A program made the translations under genes and the position numbers. Shown piece by piece: positions 1-10,031 of a stretch of DNA of 61,032 nucleotides. The stretch spans positions 1 to 61,032 of the forward strand of contig JAJCJC010000016.1 of assembly GCA_020555605.1 (NCBI GenBank), read 5' to 3'. The DNA is from a bacterium 210917-SL.2.15. Its GTDB lineage: Bacteria > Bacillota > Clostridia > Oscillospirales > Oscillospiraceae. Position 1 is the stretch's first letter. Every line of letters starts with the position of its first letter. Under the pieces are notes generated by a model. That model saw nothing but the letters and a program-made list of their open reading frames with translations. It made no database searches and was not told where the DNA came from.

Positions 1-123
1 TTCAAAAAATCTTAGGGGACAGGGCTTTGGTTGGTGTTGCCTTTTTTCTGCCGACATCCTGCTTTGTGCACTGTTTTACTCAATTTTTTCTTGCATCACC
101 CTCTTGACTTAATACCATTGGAC
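1..123. other. window edge, no gene recognised
   Basis: This short stretch lies downstream of the minus-strand dnaD gene. Neither strand contains a convincing reading frame, and no clear terminator hairpin is visible. It may be the spacer before the next gene of a dnaD-dnaC type operon lying outside the window, but nothing here shows that. Confidence 0.5.
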
Positions 124-1092
124 TTACTGCGCGTCCATTTCCTTGAGATAGGCATCCATCCAGGCGTCGTTTTCCTCCACGGCAGCAGCCCGGCCGGGTC
201 CGCTTTTGCGCCGCACAGCCGCCTCGCTCCGCTCGCTCTGGGGCGGCTTGTCGCCTGCGGTGATCTCCTCCAGCGTATGCAGTCCTTTTTTGTCCAGATC
301 CTTCAAAATCCCGTTCAGATATTTCCAGTCCATGCGGCCCAGCTTAAAGACGGTTTTTTCATACCCGTATTCCACCGCCTCGGGGGAAAAGCCCCAGCCG
401 ATCCAACGGTCCAGGAACTCCGCCTCCCGGCTCACTGGGGCGCGGCCGCCCATGTGCAGGGCCTCCATCATCTGCGGCACGATCTGCTGCCTGCGGGCAT
501 AGTCCTTCAAATATTCCTCCACCAGTTCCGCACTTACCAGCCCCAGCCGCTTCCAGCGGTAGCCCTCTTTTTCCACCTGGCGCATGGTAGGCCGGCGGCC
601 CGGGCCGTAGCGTCGCTCGGTGCGCTCCACACAATGGCCCACGAGCGAAAAGATGACGTCGGCGCCCAACCCCAGATCGCTGTACAATCCCAGCAACATA
701 TCGTCGTCCTTCTCCGTCATCAGCCGGCAGAGCTTTTCACCCACAGCCTGGCGCAGGGCGGCAAAGGAAGCGTCCCGTTCCAGCGCCGCGGCGATATCGC
801 TGCGGCTGTATGGCGTACGCGCACGCTCCGGCGGCGCGCTGAGCGGCTCTTCCACCTTCCGCATCTGCCCCAGCACACCCAGCGCGCGCAGGCGTTCCGC
901 CGCGGCAGACAGATCCGCCGCCGCCCAATGCAGGGCCGCACAGATCTCCGTCTCCTTCTTTTCCCCGCCGGCTTCGGCCAGAAACAGATACAGCAGGGCC
1001 GCGTTGCCGTCGCCGCCGCGCAGCAGGGCGCGCACCTGGGCGCGCGGCAGCGTGAGCGCGTCGCTCTCTTTCAGCTGCAATGCATATTCCAC
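124..1092 (-). CDS. dnaD: DnaD-domain replication initiation (primosome) protein
   Basis: 322-residue protein. The N-terminal third resembles a winged-helix region and the C-terminal half matches the DnaD/phage-associated domain (conserved stretches GWGFSPEAVEYGYEKT and WKYLNGILKDL, spaced as in DnaD/DnaB helicase-loading proteins). The family acts with DnaA and the helicase loader at oriC or at stalled forks. I chose the GTG at 1092 because an AAGGGGGG ribosome site sits 9 bases upstream. The frame stays open further upstream, but that extension is basic, non-conserved and has no ribosome site. The gene runs divergently from zapA. A DnaC-type partner may lie beyond the left edge. Confidence 0.85.
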   Translation of the reverse strand: MEYALQLKESDALTLPRAQVRALLRGGDGNAALLYLFLAEAGGEKKETEICAALHWAAADLSAAAERLRALGVLGQMRKVEEPLSAPPERARTPYSRSDIAAALERDASFAALRQAVGEKLCRLMTEKDDDMLLGLYSDLGLGADVIFSLVGHCVERTERRYGPGRRPTMRQVEKEGYRWKRLGLVSAELVEEYLKDYARRQQIVPQMMEALHMGGRAPVSREAEFLDRWIGWGFSPEAVEYGYEKTVFKLGRMDWKYLNGILKDLDKKGLHTLEEITAGDKPPQSERSEAAVRRKSGPGRAAAVEENDAWMDAYLKEMDAQ

Positions 1093-1353
1093 GGCAGTAC
1101 GCCCCCCTTTCGCTTCCAATCGTCCCGATTGACCCTTATTGTACACGATTCGCCCCGGATTCTCAACAGGAAATATGGAGCTTTCGATCTGTCCATCCCT
1201 GTTGCGGCCGGGTAACGCATCGTCCGATTCCGGCTGTTCATGAAACCAGGTTTCCACGAGGCACAATGGAGAGGCATTGATTCATAATCTACAGCCGGAC
1301 AGGCTAAGATAAAAAGTTCACAATTTTTGCTTTCCCACACCCTTTGTTTGTGT

Positions 1354-1359
1354 TATACT
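1354..1359 (+). promoter_or_regulatory. possible extended -10 promoter for the zapA operon
   Basis: TATACT preceded by TG one base upstream (extended -10), about 75 bases before zapA, in the AT-rich gap between divergent dnaD and zapA. No good -35 element is visible at 17 bases. Confidence 0.4.
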
Positions 1360-1437
1360 GTAGCTTGTATTCGAATAGACAGGGATACCCGCGCAGCTTG
1401 TGCGGAAGAGATTCCCCAAGAGATAGGAGCTGTTCAT

Positions 1438-1752
1438 ATGGACCACCGTGTTACCGTGACAATCTGCGGAAATGAATACACCTTCGTAGCCGAGGAGGAC
1501 GGCGCGTATGTGGAAAAAGTGGCCGCGTATGTGGATCAGAAGATGACCGACATCCTCTCCTCCACCAAAGCCGGGCATACCGACGCCGCGGTGCTCACCG
1601 CCGCCAACATCGCCGATGAGCTGTTCAAAAGCCAGGAAATCGCTGAGAACCTGCGCGCTCAGCTGAAAGAATATCTGGACGAGGCCTCCAAAAGTAAAAA
1701 CGAGATCTCGGAACTCAAGCGCGAGATCTTCAAACTGCAGAATCAGCGCTGA
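1438..1752 (+). CDS. zapA: cell division protein ZapA
   Basis: 104 residues, typical for ZapA: an N-terminal beta-rich globular part (RVTVTICGNEYTF, then the ADELFKSQE helix) followed by a C-terminal coiled coil rich in E, K and L. ZapA tetramers bundle FtsZ filaments at the Z-ring. The ATG at 1438 follows TAGGAGC. The stop overlaps the ATG of the next gene (TGATG), suggesting translational coupling. It is the first gene of a division and wall-synthesis run that continues to mreCD and a PBP. Confidence 0.9.
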   Translation: MDHRVTVTICGNEYTFVAEEDGAYVEKVAAYVDQKMTDILSSTKAGHTDAAVLTAANIADELFKSQEIAENLRAQLKEYLDEASKSKNEISELKREIFKLQNQR

Positions 1753-3833
1753 TGCGCCCGGAACTGCTCGCCCCCGCCGGAGGTCCGGAGGCGCTGCGCG
1801 CCGCCGTACAGTGCGGGGCTGACGCCGTATATCTGGGCTTTGGCGCCTTCAACGCCCGCCGCAACGCCAAAAATTTTACCGAAGCAGAATTTCGCGCCGC
1901 CGTGCGCTACTGCCACGGGCGGGGCGTGAAGGTCTATCTGACGCTGAACACCCTGCTGTTTGACCGGGAGCTGACCGCTGCGGCGCAGACGGCGGCGCTG
2001 GCTGGCGAAATCGGCGTGGATGCTGTGCTGGTGCAGGACCTGGGCGTACTGCAGGCTGTACGTGCCGCCGCGCCGGACCTGCCGCTCCACGCCAGCACCC
2101 AAATGACTGTGCACAACACCGACGGCGCCTTACAGGCCCGCGAACTGGGCTTGTCCCGCGTAGTGCTGGCCCGGGAGATGACAAAAGAACAAATTGCCGC
2201 CGTATGCGCGCTGGAGGGCATGGAAACCGAAGTGTTTGTCCACGGCGCTCACTGCATGTGCTACAGCGGCCAGTGCTCCATGAGCGCCCTGATCGGCGGC
2301 CGCAGCGGCAACCGGGGCACCTGTGCCCAGCCCTGCCGCCTGCCGTACACCCTGGAGGGGCAAGACAACCGCTATCCCCTGAGCCTGAAGGACATGAGCC
2401 TGGCCGACCATATCCCGGAGCTGACAGCGATGGGCGTTTCCTGCCTGAAGCTGGAAGGGCGCATGAAGCGTCCGGAATATGTGGCTGTGGTTACAGGGAT
2501 CTACGCCGTGCTGCTGCGTGAAAACCGCGGCCCCACGGCGGCGGAGCGTCGGGATCTTGAAGCAGCTTTTTCCCGCAGCGGTTTTACCGGTGGTTATTTT
2601 GAGGGCAAAACCGACGCATCCATGTTCGGTGTGCGCGGAGAAAAAACGCCGGAACCGAAAGAGCTGTTTGACCGCGCCCGGGCCGGCTATGAGCGGGGCG
2701 AGCATCGGAGCGTCCCCGTTTCCATGACGCTGACCGTACGCCGGGGCACGCCGTGCCGTTTGACCGTCCGGGATAACGCAGGCCGTCAGGCAGAGTCCTC
2801 CGGCCCGGTTCCGGAAGATGCCCACAGCAAGCCTCTGACCGCAGAGGATCTGCGCGCACGTCTGGGAAAAACCGGCGGCACCGTGTTTGAAGCCGGAGAA
2901 ATTGCGGTAGAATTGGACGAAGGACTTTCTCTGCCCGCCGCTGCCGTCAACGCCCTGCGCCGGGATGCGCTGGCTGCGCTGGAGGACACCCGGTGCGCCC
3001 CGTCGGCGCGGCGCATCGGAACCTATGTTTTCCCCCAAAAAGAACACGCCGGGGAAGCGGCGCCCCGGCTGACCGTATCCGTCGCCCGGGCCGAACAGGT
3101 CAGCGCAGAGTTGCTGTCCCTTTCCCCCGCCCTGCTGTATGTGCCGGTGGAGGAAATTGCGGCGCTGCCGCCCCTCGCCGTCCCTCCGGGAATGCTCTGG
3201 GCCGTACTGCCCCGCATTTATACGGACGCAGACCGGCCCCATCTGCTGTCCCTGCTGCACGCGGCCGCGGAGCGGGGCGCTGCCGGGGCGGCAGCGTCCA
3301 ATCTGGGCCACCTGCCCCTGTGCCGGGAAGCTGGACTGCCTGTACGGGGCGACTGCGGGCTCAATGTAACCAATTCCGAAACGCTTCGCTTTTTGCAGCG
3401 GGCGGGACTTGCCTCCGCCGCGGTCTCCTTTGAACTGCGTGCCGAGCAGATCCGGGATCTGGACAAGGTTCTGCCGACGGAAGCCATCGTATACGGCCGC
3501 CTGCCGTTGATGCTGACCGAACATTGTCTGAACAAACCCCAGCGCGGGGCGTGCCGCTGCACCGAAGAGCCGGCCCTTTTGACCGACCGCACCGGAGCCG
3601 CCTTCCCTGTGCTGCCTGCCTTTGGCTGCCGCAGTGAAATTGAAAACGCCAAAACCCTGTTTCTGGCGGATAAGACCGACTGGAAGCACCTGGGCCTGGC
3701 CTTTGCCCGGCTGCGCTTTACCACAGAAACAGCGGAAGACTGCGTCCACGTGCTGCGCCGCTATCGCGGCGCGGAGGACGGCTGGATGCCGAAAGACTTT
3801 ACGCGGGGTCTGTTTTACCGGAGCGTAGAGTAG
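1752..3833 (+). CDS. peptidase U32-family protein, RlhA-like
   Basis: 693 residues. The N-terminal U32 domain starts at LLAPAGGPEALRAAVQCGAD and carries the cysteine signature CMCYSGQCSMSA...RGNTCAQPC-type (here GNRGTCAQPC), which in relatives binds an iron-sulfur cluster. The C-terminal part matches the DUF3656-type extension of long U32 proteins such as E. coli RlhA, which hydroxylates a 23S rRNA cytidine using a prephenate-dependent pathway. Length agrees with RlhA (about 650). Older annotations call this family collagenase-like, and protease activity is doubtful. Start ATG overlaps the zapA stop. The exact substrate cannot be read from sequence. Confidence 0.82.
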   Translation: MRPELLAPAGGPEALRAAVQCGADAVYLGFGAFNARRNAKNFTEAEFRAAVRYCHGRGVKVYLTLNTLLFDRELTAAAQTAALAGEIGVDAVLVQDLGVLQAVRAAAPDLPLHASTQMTVHNTDGALQARELGLSRVVLAREMTKEQIAAVCALEGMETEVFVHGAHCMCYSGQCSMSALIGGRSGNRGTCAQPCRLPYTLEGQDNRYPLSLKDMSLADHIPELTAMGVSCLKLEGRMKRPEYVAVVTGIYAVLLRENRGPTAAERRDLEAAFSRSGFTGGYFEGKTDASMFGVRGEKTPEPKELFDRARAGYERGEHRSVPVSMTLTVRRGTPCRLTVRDNAGRQAESSGPVPEDAHSKPLTAEDLRARLGKTGGTVFEAGEIAVELDEGLSLPAAAVNALRRDALAALEDTRCAPSARRIGTYVFPQKEHAGEAAPRLTVSVARAEQVSAELLSLSPALLYVPVEEIAALPPLAVPPGMLWAVLPRIYTDADRPHLLSLLHAAAERGAAGAAASNLGHLPLCREAGLPVRGDCGLNVTNSETLRFLQRAGLASAAVSFELRAEQIRDLDKVLPTEAIVYGRLPLMLTEHCLNKPQRGACRCTEEPALLTDRTGAAFPVLPAFGCRSEIENAKTLFLADKTDWKHLGLAFARLRFTTETAEDCVHVLRRYRGAEDGWMPKDFTRGLFYRSVE

Positions 3834-3889
3834 CGCTGCGCCCCAAATTTTCCCTTCCGTGAAGGGTGAAAAAGGAGCATTCTCTTGAT

Positions 3890-4462
3890 ATGAACAAATT
3901 GATTTTAGCCTCCAAATCCCCCCGGCGGCGGGAACTGCTGAATCGGCTCGGCCTGGCGCACACCGTCATCAGCATCAACACGGACGAGTGGTATCCCGAC
4001 GGTTTATCCCCGGAGGGCGTCGTAAAATATATTTCCAGGGAAAAAGCTGCCGCTGCGGCCAACATGGTGGCCCCGGAAGACATTGTCATTACCGCCGACA
4101 CCATGGTATTTCTGGACAACCGGAAGCTGGGCAAGCCTCAAAGCGAGGAGGACGCGTTTCAAATGCTCTCCGCTCTCTCCGGCCGGGAGCATACAGTGTG
4201 CACCGGCGTAACCGTGATGCAGGGCAACCGCACCCTGACCGAGGCCGAAGCCACCCGCGTCCGCTTTGCTTCTCTGGACGAGAATACCATCCGCGCATAC
4301 ATCCGCACCGGCGAACCCATGGACAAAGCCGGCGCATACGGCGCCCAGGGCTATGGTGCGCTGCTGATCGAGGGCATTGACGGCGACTTTTTTAATGTGA
4401 TGGGTCTCCCCATCCGCCGCCTGTCCCATATGCTCCGCAAATTTAACGTTCCCATATTGTAA
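3890..4462 (+). CDS. maf: Maf/YceF-type nucleoside triphosphate pyrophosphatase
   Basis: 190 residues with the Maf N-terminus LILASKSPRRRELL and the acidic motif ITADTMVFLD. Maf proteins hydrolyse non-canonical or canonical nucleoside triphosphates to monophosphates (house-cleaning) and are often linked to septum control, which fits its place between zapA and mreC. Start chosen at ATG 3890, with AAAGGAGC 12 bases upstream. The in-frame codons before it are not conserved. Confidence 0.9.
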   Translation: MNKLILASKSPRRRELLNRLGLAHTVISINTDEWYPDGLSPEGVVKYISREKAAAAANMVAPEDIVITADTMVFLDNRKLGKPQSEEDAFQMLSALSGREHTVCTGVTVMQGNRTLTEAEATRVRFASLDENTIRAYIRTGEPMDKAGAYGAQGYGALLIEGIDGDFFNVMGLPIRRLSHMLRKFNVPIL

Positions 4463-4534
4463 AACAGGGGGCTGCCCTTCCAAGAACACCATGCATCACG
4501 CTCAATTTCCCACTCCAAACAAGAGGTACGCTCT

Positions 4535-5377
4535 ATGAAAGAATTTTTCGCAAAGCACGGCATCTGGATTCTGCTGGTGGCTGTGATTGTCACAGTGACC
4601 ATGGCGGCACTGTCTGCTTTCGGCACCGGTGTGGCGACGCCGATCCAAAACGCCCTGGGTGTGGTCACCGCCCCGTTCCGCTCCGGCGTCAGCGCCGTGA
4701 CCAACTGGGTGGACGACCGCATCCGTTTTTCCGAGGACTACGACGCGCTGAAAGAAGAAGTGGCCCGCCTGAAGGAGGAAAACGCCAGGCTGGCCGAGGA
4801 AAACCGCCAGGCCCAGGCCGACAGCGCCGAAAATGAACGGCTGCGCTCCCTGCTGAACCTGCGGCCCCAGCAGCGAGAGTTTCAGTATGAGTCCGCCATG
4901 GTGGTGGACCACACCAGCAGCAACTGGACCCGCACCCTGACACTGGACAAGGGATCTTCCATGGGCATTTCCCCCAAGGACTGCGTAATCGACGCCCAGG
5001 GCTATCTGGTCGGCGTCGTCGATCAAGTGGGTACCAACTGGGCCACTGTGCTTACCACCATCGATACTGACTTTGAAATGGGCGCCATTGTGTTCCGCTC
5101 TGGCGAAGCGGCCATCGCCTCGGGCAGCTTCAATCTGATGGCGGACGGCCTGCTGCGCCTGAACTACATTTCCTCGGAAGAGGCGCTGCTCAACGGCGAT
5201 CTGGTCATCACCTCCGGCTTGGGCGGCTACTATCCCTCCAACCTGGTCATCGGCGAGGTGGAGGAGGTCATTACCGACGATTCTGGCGCCATGGACTATG
5301 CCCTGCTGCACCCGGCGGTGGATTTCGACGAACTGACCGAGGTATTCGTCATTACCGATTTCGCCATTGTGGACTGA
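4535..5377 (+). CDS. mreC: rod shape-determining protein MreC
   Basis: 280 residues with a single N-terminal membrane helix (about residues 8-28), a coiled coil (about 65-105, heptads rich in E, L and K) and the C-terminal beta-barrel pair of MreC. MreC links the cytoskeleton to the elongation PBP outside the membrane. It is followed 17 bases later by mreD and then a class B PBP, the standard order. mreB is not in this window. Confidence 0.9.
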   Translation: MKEFFAKHGIWILLVAVIVTVTMAALSAFGTGVATPIQNALGVVTAPFRSGVSAVTNWVDDRIRFSEDYDALKEEVARLKEENARLAEENRQAQADSAENERLRSLLNLRPQQREFQYESAMVVDHTSSNWTRTLTLDKGSSMGISPKDCVIDAQGYLVGVVDQVGTNWATVLTTIDTDFEMGAIVFRSGEAAIASGSFNLMADGLLRLNYISSEEALLNGDLVITSGLGGYYPSNLVIGEVEEVITDDSGAMDYALLHPAVDFDELTEVFVITDFAIVD

Positions 5378-5394
5378 GGAGCGGAGGGAACGCT

Positions 5395-5910
5395 ATGCTG
5401 ACCAAAAAAACCCTGCTGACCAAGTGGGGACTCTACGCCCTGGCAATGGTACTGCTCTTTGCCGCCCAGCAGCTTTTCCTGGACCCCATCGCCCTCTCTC
5501 CGCTGGGAGCGTCGCCCTTTTTAGCACCTATGCTGGTAGCCGTGGTGGCCGCCCTGGAGGGACCGACGGAAGGTACCCTGTTCGGCACCGCCGCAGGCAT
5601 TTTGTGTGACCTGTCCGGTGGCGGCGTCTTTTCCGGGGTATACACCTTCTCCTTTTTCTGCGTCGCCCTGTTTGTTGCTATCATTGCCAAATATTGGGTC
5701 ATGCGCAATGTCTTCGGCAGCATCGTCTACGCCCTGATTGCCTTTGTGGTGATCGACCTGATCCAGATCCTGTATCTGATAGCCCTGCGCGGTGCGGCAC
5801 TTTCCGCCGCCCTGCCTCTGGCCGGGCGGGAGATCGCCGCTTCCATTGTGTTCGTTATCCCGATTTTTTTCCTGTACAACGCCCTGCACAAGCGCTTCCG
5901 CTTTGAATGA
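5395..5910 (+). CDS. mreD: rod shape-determining protein MreD
   Basis: 171 residues, strongly hydrophobic with about five membrane segments and the MreD-type motif ALEGPTEGTLFGTAAGILCD. It is an integral partner of MreC in the elongasome. Start ATG at 5395 follows GGAGGGAACGCT. Its stop is 10 bases before the PBP gene. Confidence 0.88.
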   Translation: MLTKKTLLTKWGLYALAMVLLFAAQQLFLDPIALSPLGASPFLAPMLVAVVAALEGPTEGTLFGTAAGILCDLSGGGVFSGVYTFSFFCVALFVAIIAKYWVMRNVFGSIVYALIAFVVIDLIQILYLIALRGAALSAALPLAGREIAASIVFVIPIFFLYNALHKRFRFE

Positions 5911-5920
5911 AAGGAGAACT

Positions 5921-8050
5921 ATGGATCGTCCCGAATCGCAAAAACTGCCCAAACACCGTATTGTGGTATTGGTGCTGCTCATCTTCGGCGTGCTCGCCTG
6001 CTATTTTACTGTGATGTTCAATCTCCAGATCGTCCATGGCGCAGAATACCGCAGCCAGTCTCTGTCCCAGATCGTACGTACCACCACCGTGGAGGCCGCC
6101 CGCGGCAACATCACCGACCGCAACGGCAATCTGATCGTGGGTAACCAGCAGACGTATACGCTGACCTTCGACGCCTCCCTTTTGCCCGACGACGCCGACA
6201 CCAACGAGGCGATCCTGCGTCTGGTGAACCTGTGCATCGAAAACAATGTGGCTTACACTGATAACGTGCCCTTGAGCGCCGACGCGCCCTTCACTTACAC
6301 GGCTTATCGCAGCAGCACCGCGGAATCCAATTTCAAGCGGTATCTCGAAAAGACCCTGCAGCCCTGGCTGGAAAAGAAAATCGAAAAACACAATAATGAA
6401 CTGGCCGCCGCCGCGGACAACCCCAAAAAGGCCGTGGAGGCAGACCCGTTTCTGGAGGATCCCAATCTCGACCCCGCCAACCTGACCGCGCCGCAGCTGA
6501 TGGTGGCCATGCGCCGCAGCTTCGATATTGACGAAACGGTTTCCGACGCCGACGCCCGCAAGATCGCCGCGGTGCGCTGGGAGCTGGCGCTGCGCAAGGA
6601 ATACGCCACCTCTGCCTATATCCTGGCCGACAATGTGGACATCAACCTGATCACCCTGATCAAAAACGGGGACTACCTGGGCGCTGATATCGGTGTGTCC
6701 TCCGCCCGCCAGTATGAAACCACCGCCGCGGCCCATCTGCTGGGCTATGTCAGTGCTATCAGCAAAGAACAGTATGACGAGCTGAAGGACGAGGGCTATT
6801 CCCTCAATGCCATCGTCGGCGCCGCCGGCGTGGAGGCTGCTTTTGAGAAATACCTGCACGGCACCAACGGCGTGCGCATTTCCAACACCAACGATTCCGG
6901 CAAGGTCACCAGCGAACTGTATACGGTGGAGCCGGAGCCCGGCGACACGGTGGAGCTGACGATCGATCTCGAGTTTCAAGAACAGGTGGAGGCCCTGCTG
7001 GCCGAGCGTGTGGATCGCATGACCGCCGAGGACGGCATTGCCCGCGGCGCCGCCGCCACCGTGATCCAGGTAGGCACAGGCGAAATTCTGGCCATGGCCT
7101 CCTACCCCACCTATGACTTGTCCACCTTCCGCCAGGACTATACGGAGCTGAGCAATGATCCCTCCTCCCCGCTGTTAAACCGGGCCACCATGGGGTTATA
7201 TCCCCCCGGCTCTACCCTCAAGCCTTTGACGGCTATCGCTGCGCTGGAGGAGGGTGTGACCACCACCACCGAGAAAATCCGGGATACCGGTAAATGGACG
7301 TATCCCGGCGACAGCAAAAGTTATTTTTACTGTTGGAAACGCACAGGACACGGCCCGCAGAACATCACACAGGCCATCACTAATTCCTGCAACTACTTTA
7401 TCGGTGAAATGGGTTACCGTCTGGGCATGGATAAACTGCGGGAATATCTGACGGCCTTTGGCCTGGGCGAGAAGACCGGCATTGAGATCGGCGACTACGC
7501 CGGCACTCTGCCGGAAAACCCGGAAGGCCAGAACCAGGCCCCCTGGGCAGCCTTTGGCCAGTCCAACCAGCTTTACACCCCGCTCCAGCTGGCCAATTAC
7601 ATCGCCACGCTGGCCGGCGGCGGAGAATACTACACCCCCCACCTGCTGAAAACGGTCCGCAGCTACGACAATTCCGAACTGATCTACTCCGCTGCTGCTC
7701 CCGTGCCGGACCATGTCATCGATATTGACGAAAAAAATCTGAACGCCGTACTCAAGGGCATGCTGGGCTACACTCAGCCCGGCGGCCAGGTGTACACCTA
7801 TTTTAAAGATTGTGTGGTCACCGCCGGCGCCAAAACCGGTACGGCCCAGCTGGGCAACAACAAAAAGAATAACGGCGTATTCGTAGCTTTTGCCCCTTAT
7901 GACGATCCGGAGATCGCCGTAGCACTGGTGATTGAAAAAGGCGATGCCGGTGCGAATCTGGCCGAAACCGCTGTGGGTATTCTGAACGCCTATTTTAGCA
8001 AAGACGAAATCGCCACCACCATCATCGGTGAAAACGAGCTGCTGGGCTGA
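5921..8050 (+). CDS. mrdA: class B penicillin-binding protein (PBP2/MrdA-type transpeptidase)
   Basis: 709 residues: N-terminal membrane helix (about 17-37), PBP dimerisation domain, and transpeptidase domain with STLK (catalytic Ser431), SCN at 489-491 and KTG at 638-640, all in expected order. It crosslinks peptidoglycan during cell elongation. ATG 5921 has AAAGGAG 5 bases upstream. Position directly after mreCD argues for the elongation enzyme rather than the FtsI or SpoVD type. A roughly 65-residue charged insert near residues 140-205 (KKIEKHNNEL... PKKAVEADPF) is longer than in most PBP2 proteins. Confidence 0.9.
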   Translation: MDRPESQKLPKHRIVVLVLLIFGVLACYFTVMFNLQIVHGAEYRSQSLSQIVRTTTVEAARGNITDRNGNLIVGNQQTYTLTFDASLLPDDADTNEAILRLVNLCIENNVAYTDNVPLSADAPFTYTAYRSSTAESNFKRYLEKTLQPWLEKKIEKHNNELAAAADNPKKAVEADPFLEDPNLDPANLTAPQLMVAMRRSFDIDETVSDADARKIAAVRWELALRKEYATSAYILADNVDINLITLIKNGDYLGADIGVSSARQYETTAAAHLLGYVSAISKEQYDELKDEGYSLNAIVGAAGVEAAFEKYLHGTNGVRISNTNDSGKVTSELYTVEPEPGDTVELTIDLEFQEQVEALLAERVDRMTAEDGIARGAAATVIQVGTGEILAMASYPTYDLSTFRQDYTELSNDPSSPLLNRATMGLYPPGSTLKPLTAIAALEEGVTTTTEKIRDTGKWTYPGDSKSYFYCWKRTGHGPQNITQAITNSCNYFIGEMGYRLGMDKLREYLTAFGLGEKTGIEIGDYAGTLPENPEGQNQAPWAAFGQSNQLYTPLQLANYIATLAGGGEYYTPHLLKTVRSYDNSELIYSAAAPVPDHVIDIDEKNLNAVLKGMLGYTQPGGQVYTYFKDCVVTAGAKTGTAQLGNNKKNNGVFVAFAPYDDPEIAVALVIEKGDAGANLAETAVGILNAYFSKDEIATTIIGENELLG

Positions 8051-8165
8051 CGCCCCATGCCGCACGCAAGGCTTTCTGCCTCTGGGCTGAAACGGGCAAT
8101 GCCTCAACAGAGCGCCCGGGGCCAAGTGTTCACCACGCTCCATGTTTATGCAAAGGGGGGCTTTC

Positions 8166-10031
8166 ATGCTCGACGCTTCGATCTATCATCCCCGCCTGAA
8201 GCACTGCAAGGACCCGTTCGGCGCAGTGCCTCTGGGCACGCAGGTGCACTTTTCCGCAGGGCTGCCCACGGCGGCTGTAGGCTGTACACTCTGCGCAGCG
8301 TCGGAATTTTCCGGCGCGGAAACGGAAACGGATCTGCTGCCCGACGGCCGGGACCGCTGCAGCGGCGTCTACACCGCTCCGGCGGAGCCGGAGCTGGTGT
8401 GGTACTTCTTGCGTTTTCGCTTTGCCGACGGGAGTACACAGGACTACGGTGCGGAGGGTTTCGCTCCGGTGGGCGCTGCCGCAGTACCCTTCCAACTGAC
8501 GGTATACGATGACGCCGCGCCCACACCGGACTGGTTCGGCCGCGGCGTGACCTATCAGATCTTCCCTGACCGTTTCTGCCGTCTGGAGCCGCCGGAGCCG
8601 AAGGGCATGATCGGCAACCGCTGGGTGCACAAAAACTGGAACGAATTGATGGCTTACCAGCCGGAAGACGGCGTGATTACCAACCGGGACTTTTTCGGCG
8701 GCAGCCTAAAAGGCATTTTGTCCCGGCTGGACTATCTGGAAAGCCTTTCGGTATCCACCCTGTATCTCAACCCTATTTTTGAAGCCGCCTCTAACCACCG
8801 CTACGACACCTGTGATTATTGCAAAATCGACCCCATGCTGGGCACAGAAAAGGATTTCCGCCTGCTGTGCAGCGAAGCGGCCAAGCGGGGCATGCGGATA
8901 ATCTTGGACGGCGTGTTCAACCACACGGGAAACGGCAGCCGCTATTTTAACGCCTGCGGCTGGTACGACACCCTGGGCGCAGCCCAAAGCAAGGACTCTC
9001 CCTGGTATGAATGGTACGACTTCACCCGCTGGCCGGATCAATATTCCTCCTGGTGGGGCATCGACACGCTGCCCCAGGTGCGGGAGAGCACCCCTTCTTA
9101 TATGGATTTTGTCATCCAAAACCCGGACTCCGTGGTGCGCCGCTGGCTGCGCGCCGGGGCCTCCGGCTGGCGGCTGGACGTGGCCGACGAACTGCCTGAC
9201 GCGTTTATTGAAGCGCTGCGTGCCGCCGCCGTGGAAGAAAAAAGCGACGCCGTAGTGATCGGCGAGGTGTGGGAAGATGGCTCTAACAAAATTGCCTACG
9301 GCCAGCGCCGCAAATACCTTCTGGGCCATGAGACGCACGGGCTGATGAACTACCCCTTCCGGGTGTCCGCGATTCGCTGGCTGCAGGGCGGCGACGCCGC
9401 AGACTTCATGGAAACCATGGAGACGATCCGGGAGCACTATCCCCCTGCCGCCTTCTATTCCTCGCTGAACAGCCTCGGCACCCACGACAATCCCCGTATC
9501 CTGACCCTGCTGGGTCAGAGTGAAGACCTGAGCGGCCACGACCGGGACTGGCGCGCCCATTACCGGCTGAATCACGCTGAGCGGCAGCGGGCCGTACGCC
9601 GATTAAAACTGGCCTCCACCCTACTGTACGCCTTCCCCGGCTCCCCCACCGTGTTCTACGGCGACGAGGCCGGCATGGAGGGCTGCGAGGACCCCTTCAA
9701 CCGCGGCACGTTTCCTTGGGGGTGCGAAGACACCGTGCTTCTGCATCATTACCGCACTCTGGGGAGGCTCCGCAGCACGCGGCTGTCCCTGCAAAAAGGC
9801 CCCATCGAATATCTGCGCGCTGAGGGCGGGCTGCTGGTATTCCTGCGCCGGTGGGAGGATGAAGTCACCCTGGCAGCCCTGAACAACGGCCCCGCAACGC
9901 AAGCGCTGGAACTGCCCTGGTGCGGCGCCATGGCCATGGACGCTCTGAGCCGCCAGCAGTTCGCAGTGCACAGCGGCGTTTTGAAAATCACCCTTCCCCC
10001 GGAGGACGGAGTGCTGCTGATTGAATGCTGA
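8166..10031 (+). CDS. GH13 alpha-amylase family protein (neopullulanase/cyclomaltodextrinase-like)
   Basis: 621 residues, with no signal peptide and therefore probably cytoplasmic. About 115 N-terminal residues look like a beta-sandwich CBM34-type domain. A TIM barrel follows with all four GH13 regions: DGVFNHTG (D248), GWRLDVADE (nucleophile D338), VIGEVWED (acid/base E367) and GTHDNPR (D441), then a short C-terminal beta domain. The layout fits intracellular maltodextrin or cyclodextrin hydrolases. ATG 8166 follows AAAGGGGGG. It stands alone between the PBP and parA, so it is not part of an obvious sugar operon. Confidence 0.85.
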   Translation: MLDASIYHPRLKHCKDPFGAVPLGTQVHFSAGLPTAAVGCTLCAASEFSGAETETDLLPDGRDRCSGVYTAPAEPELVWYFLRFRFADGSTQDYGAEGFAPVGAAAVPFQLTVYDDAAPTPDWFGRGVTYQIFPDRFCRLEPPEPKGMIGNRWVHKNWNELMAYQPEDGVITNRDFFGGSLKGILSRLDYLESLSVSTLYLNPIFEAASNHRYDTCDYCKIDPMLGTEKDFRLLCSEAAKRGMRIILDGVFNHTGNGSRYFNACGWYDTLGAAQSKDSPWYEWYDFTRWPDQYSSWWGIDTLPQVRESTPSYMDFVIQNPDSVVRRWLRAGASGWRLDVADELPDAFIEALRAAAVEEKSDAVVIGEVWEDGSNKIAYGQRRKYLLGHETHGLMNYPFRVSAIRWLQGGDAADFMETMETIREHYPPAAFYSSLNSLGTHDNPRILTLLGQSEDLSGHDRDWRAHYRLNHAERQRAVRRLKLASTLLYAFPGSPTVFYGDEAGMEGCEDPFNRGTFPWGCEDTVLLHHYRTLGRLRSTRLSLQKGPIEYLRAEGGLLVFLRRWEDEVTLAALNNGPATQALELPWCGAMAMDALSRQQFAVHSGVLKITLPPEDGVLLIEC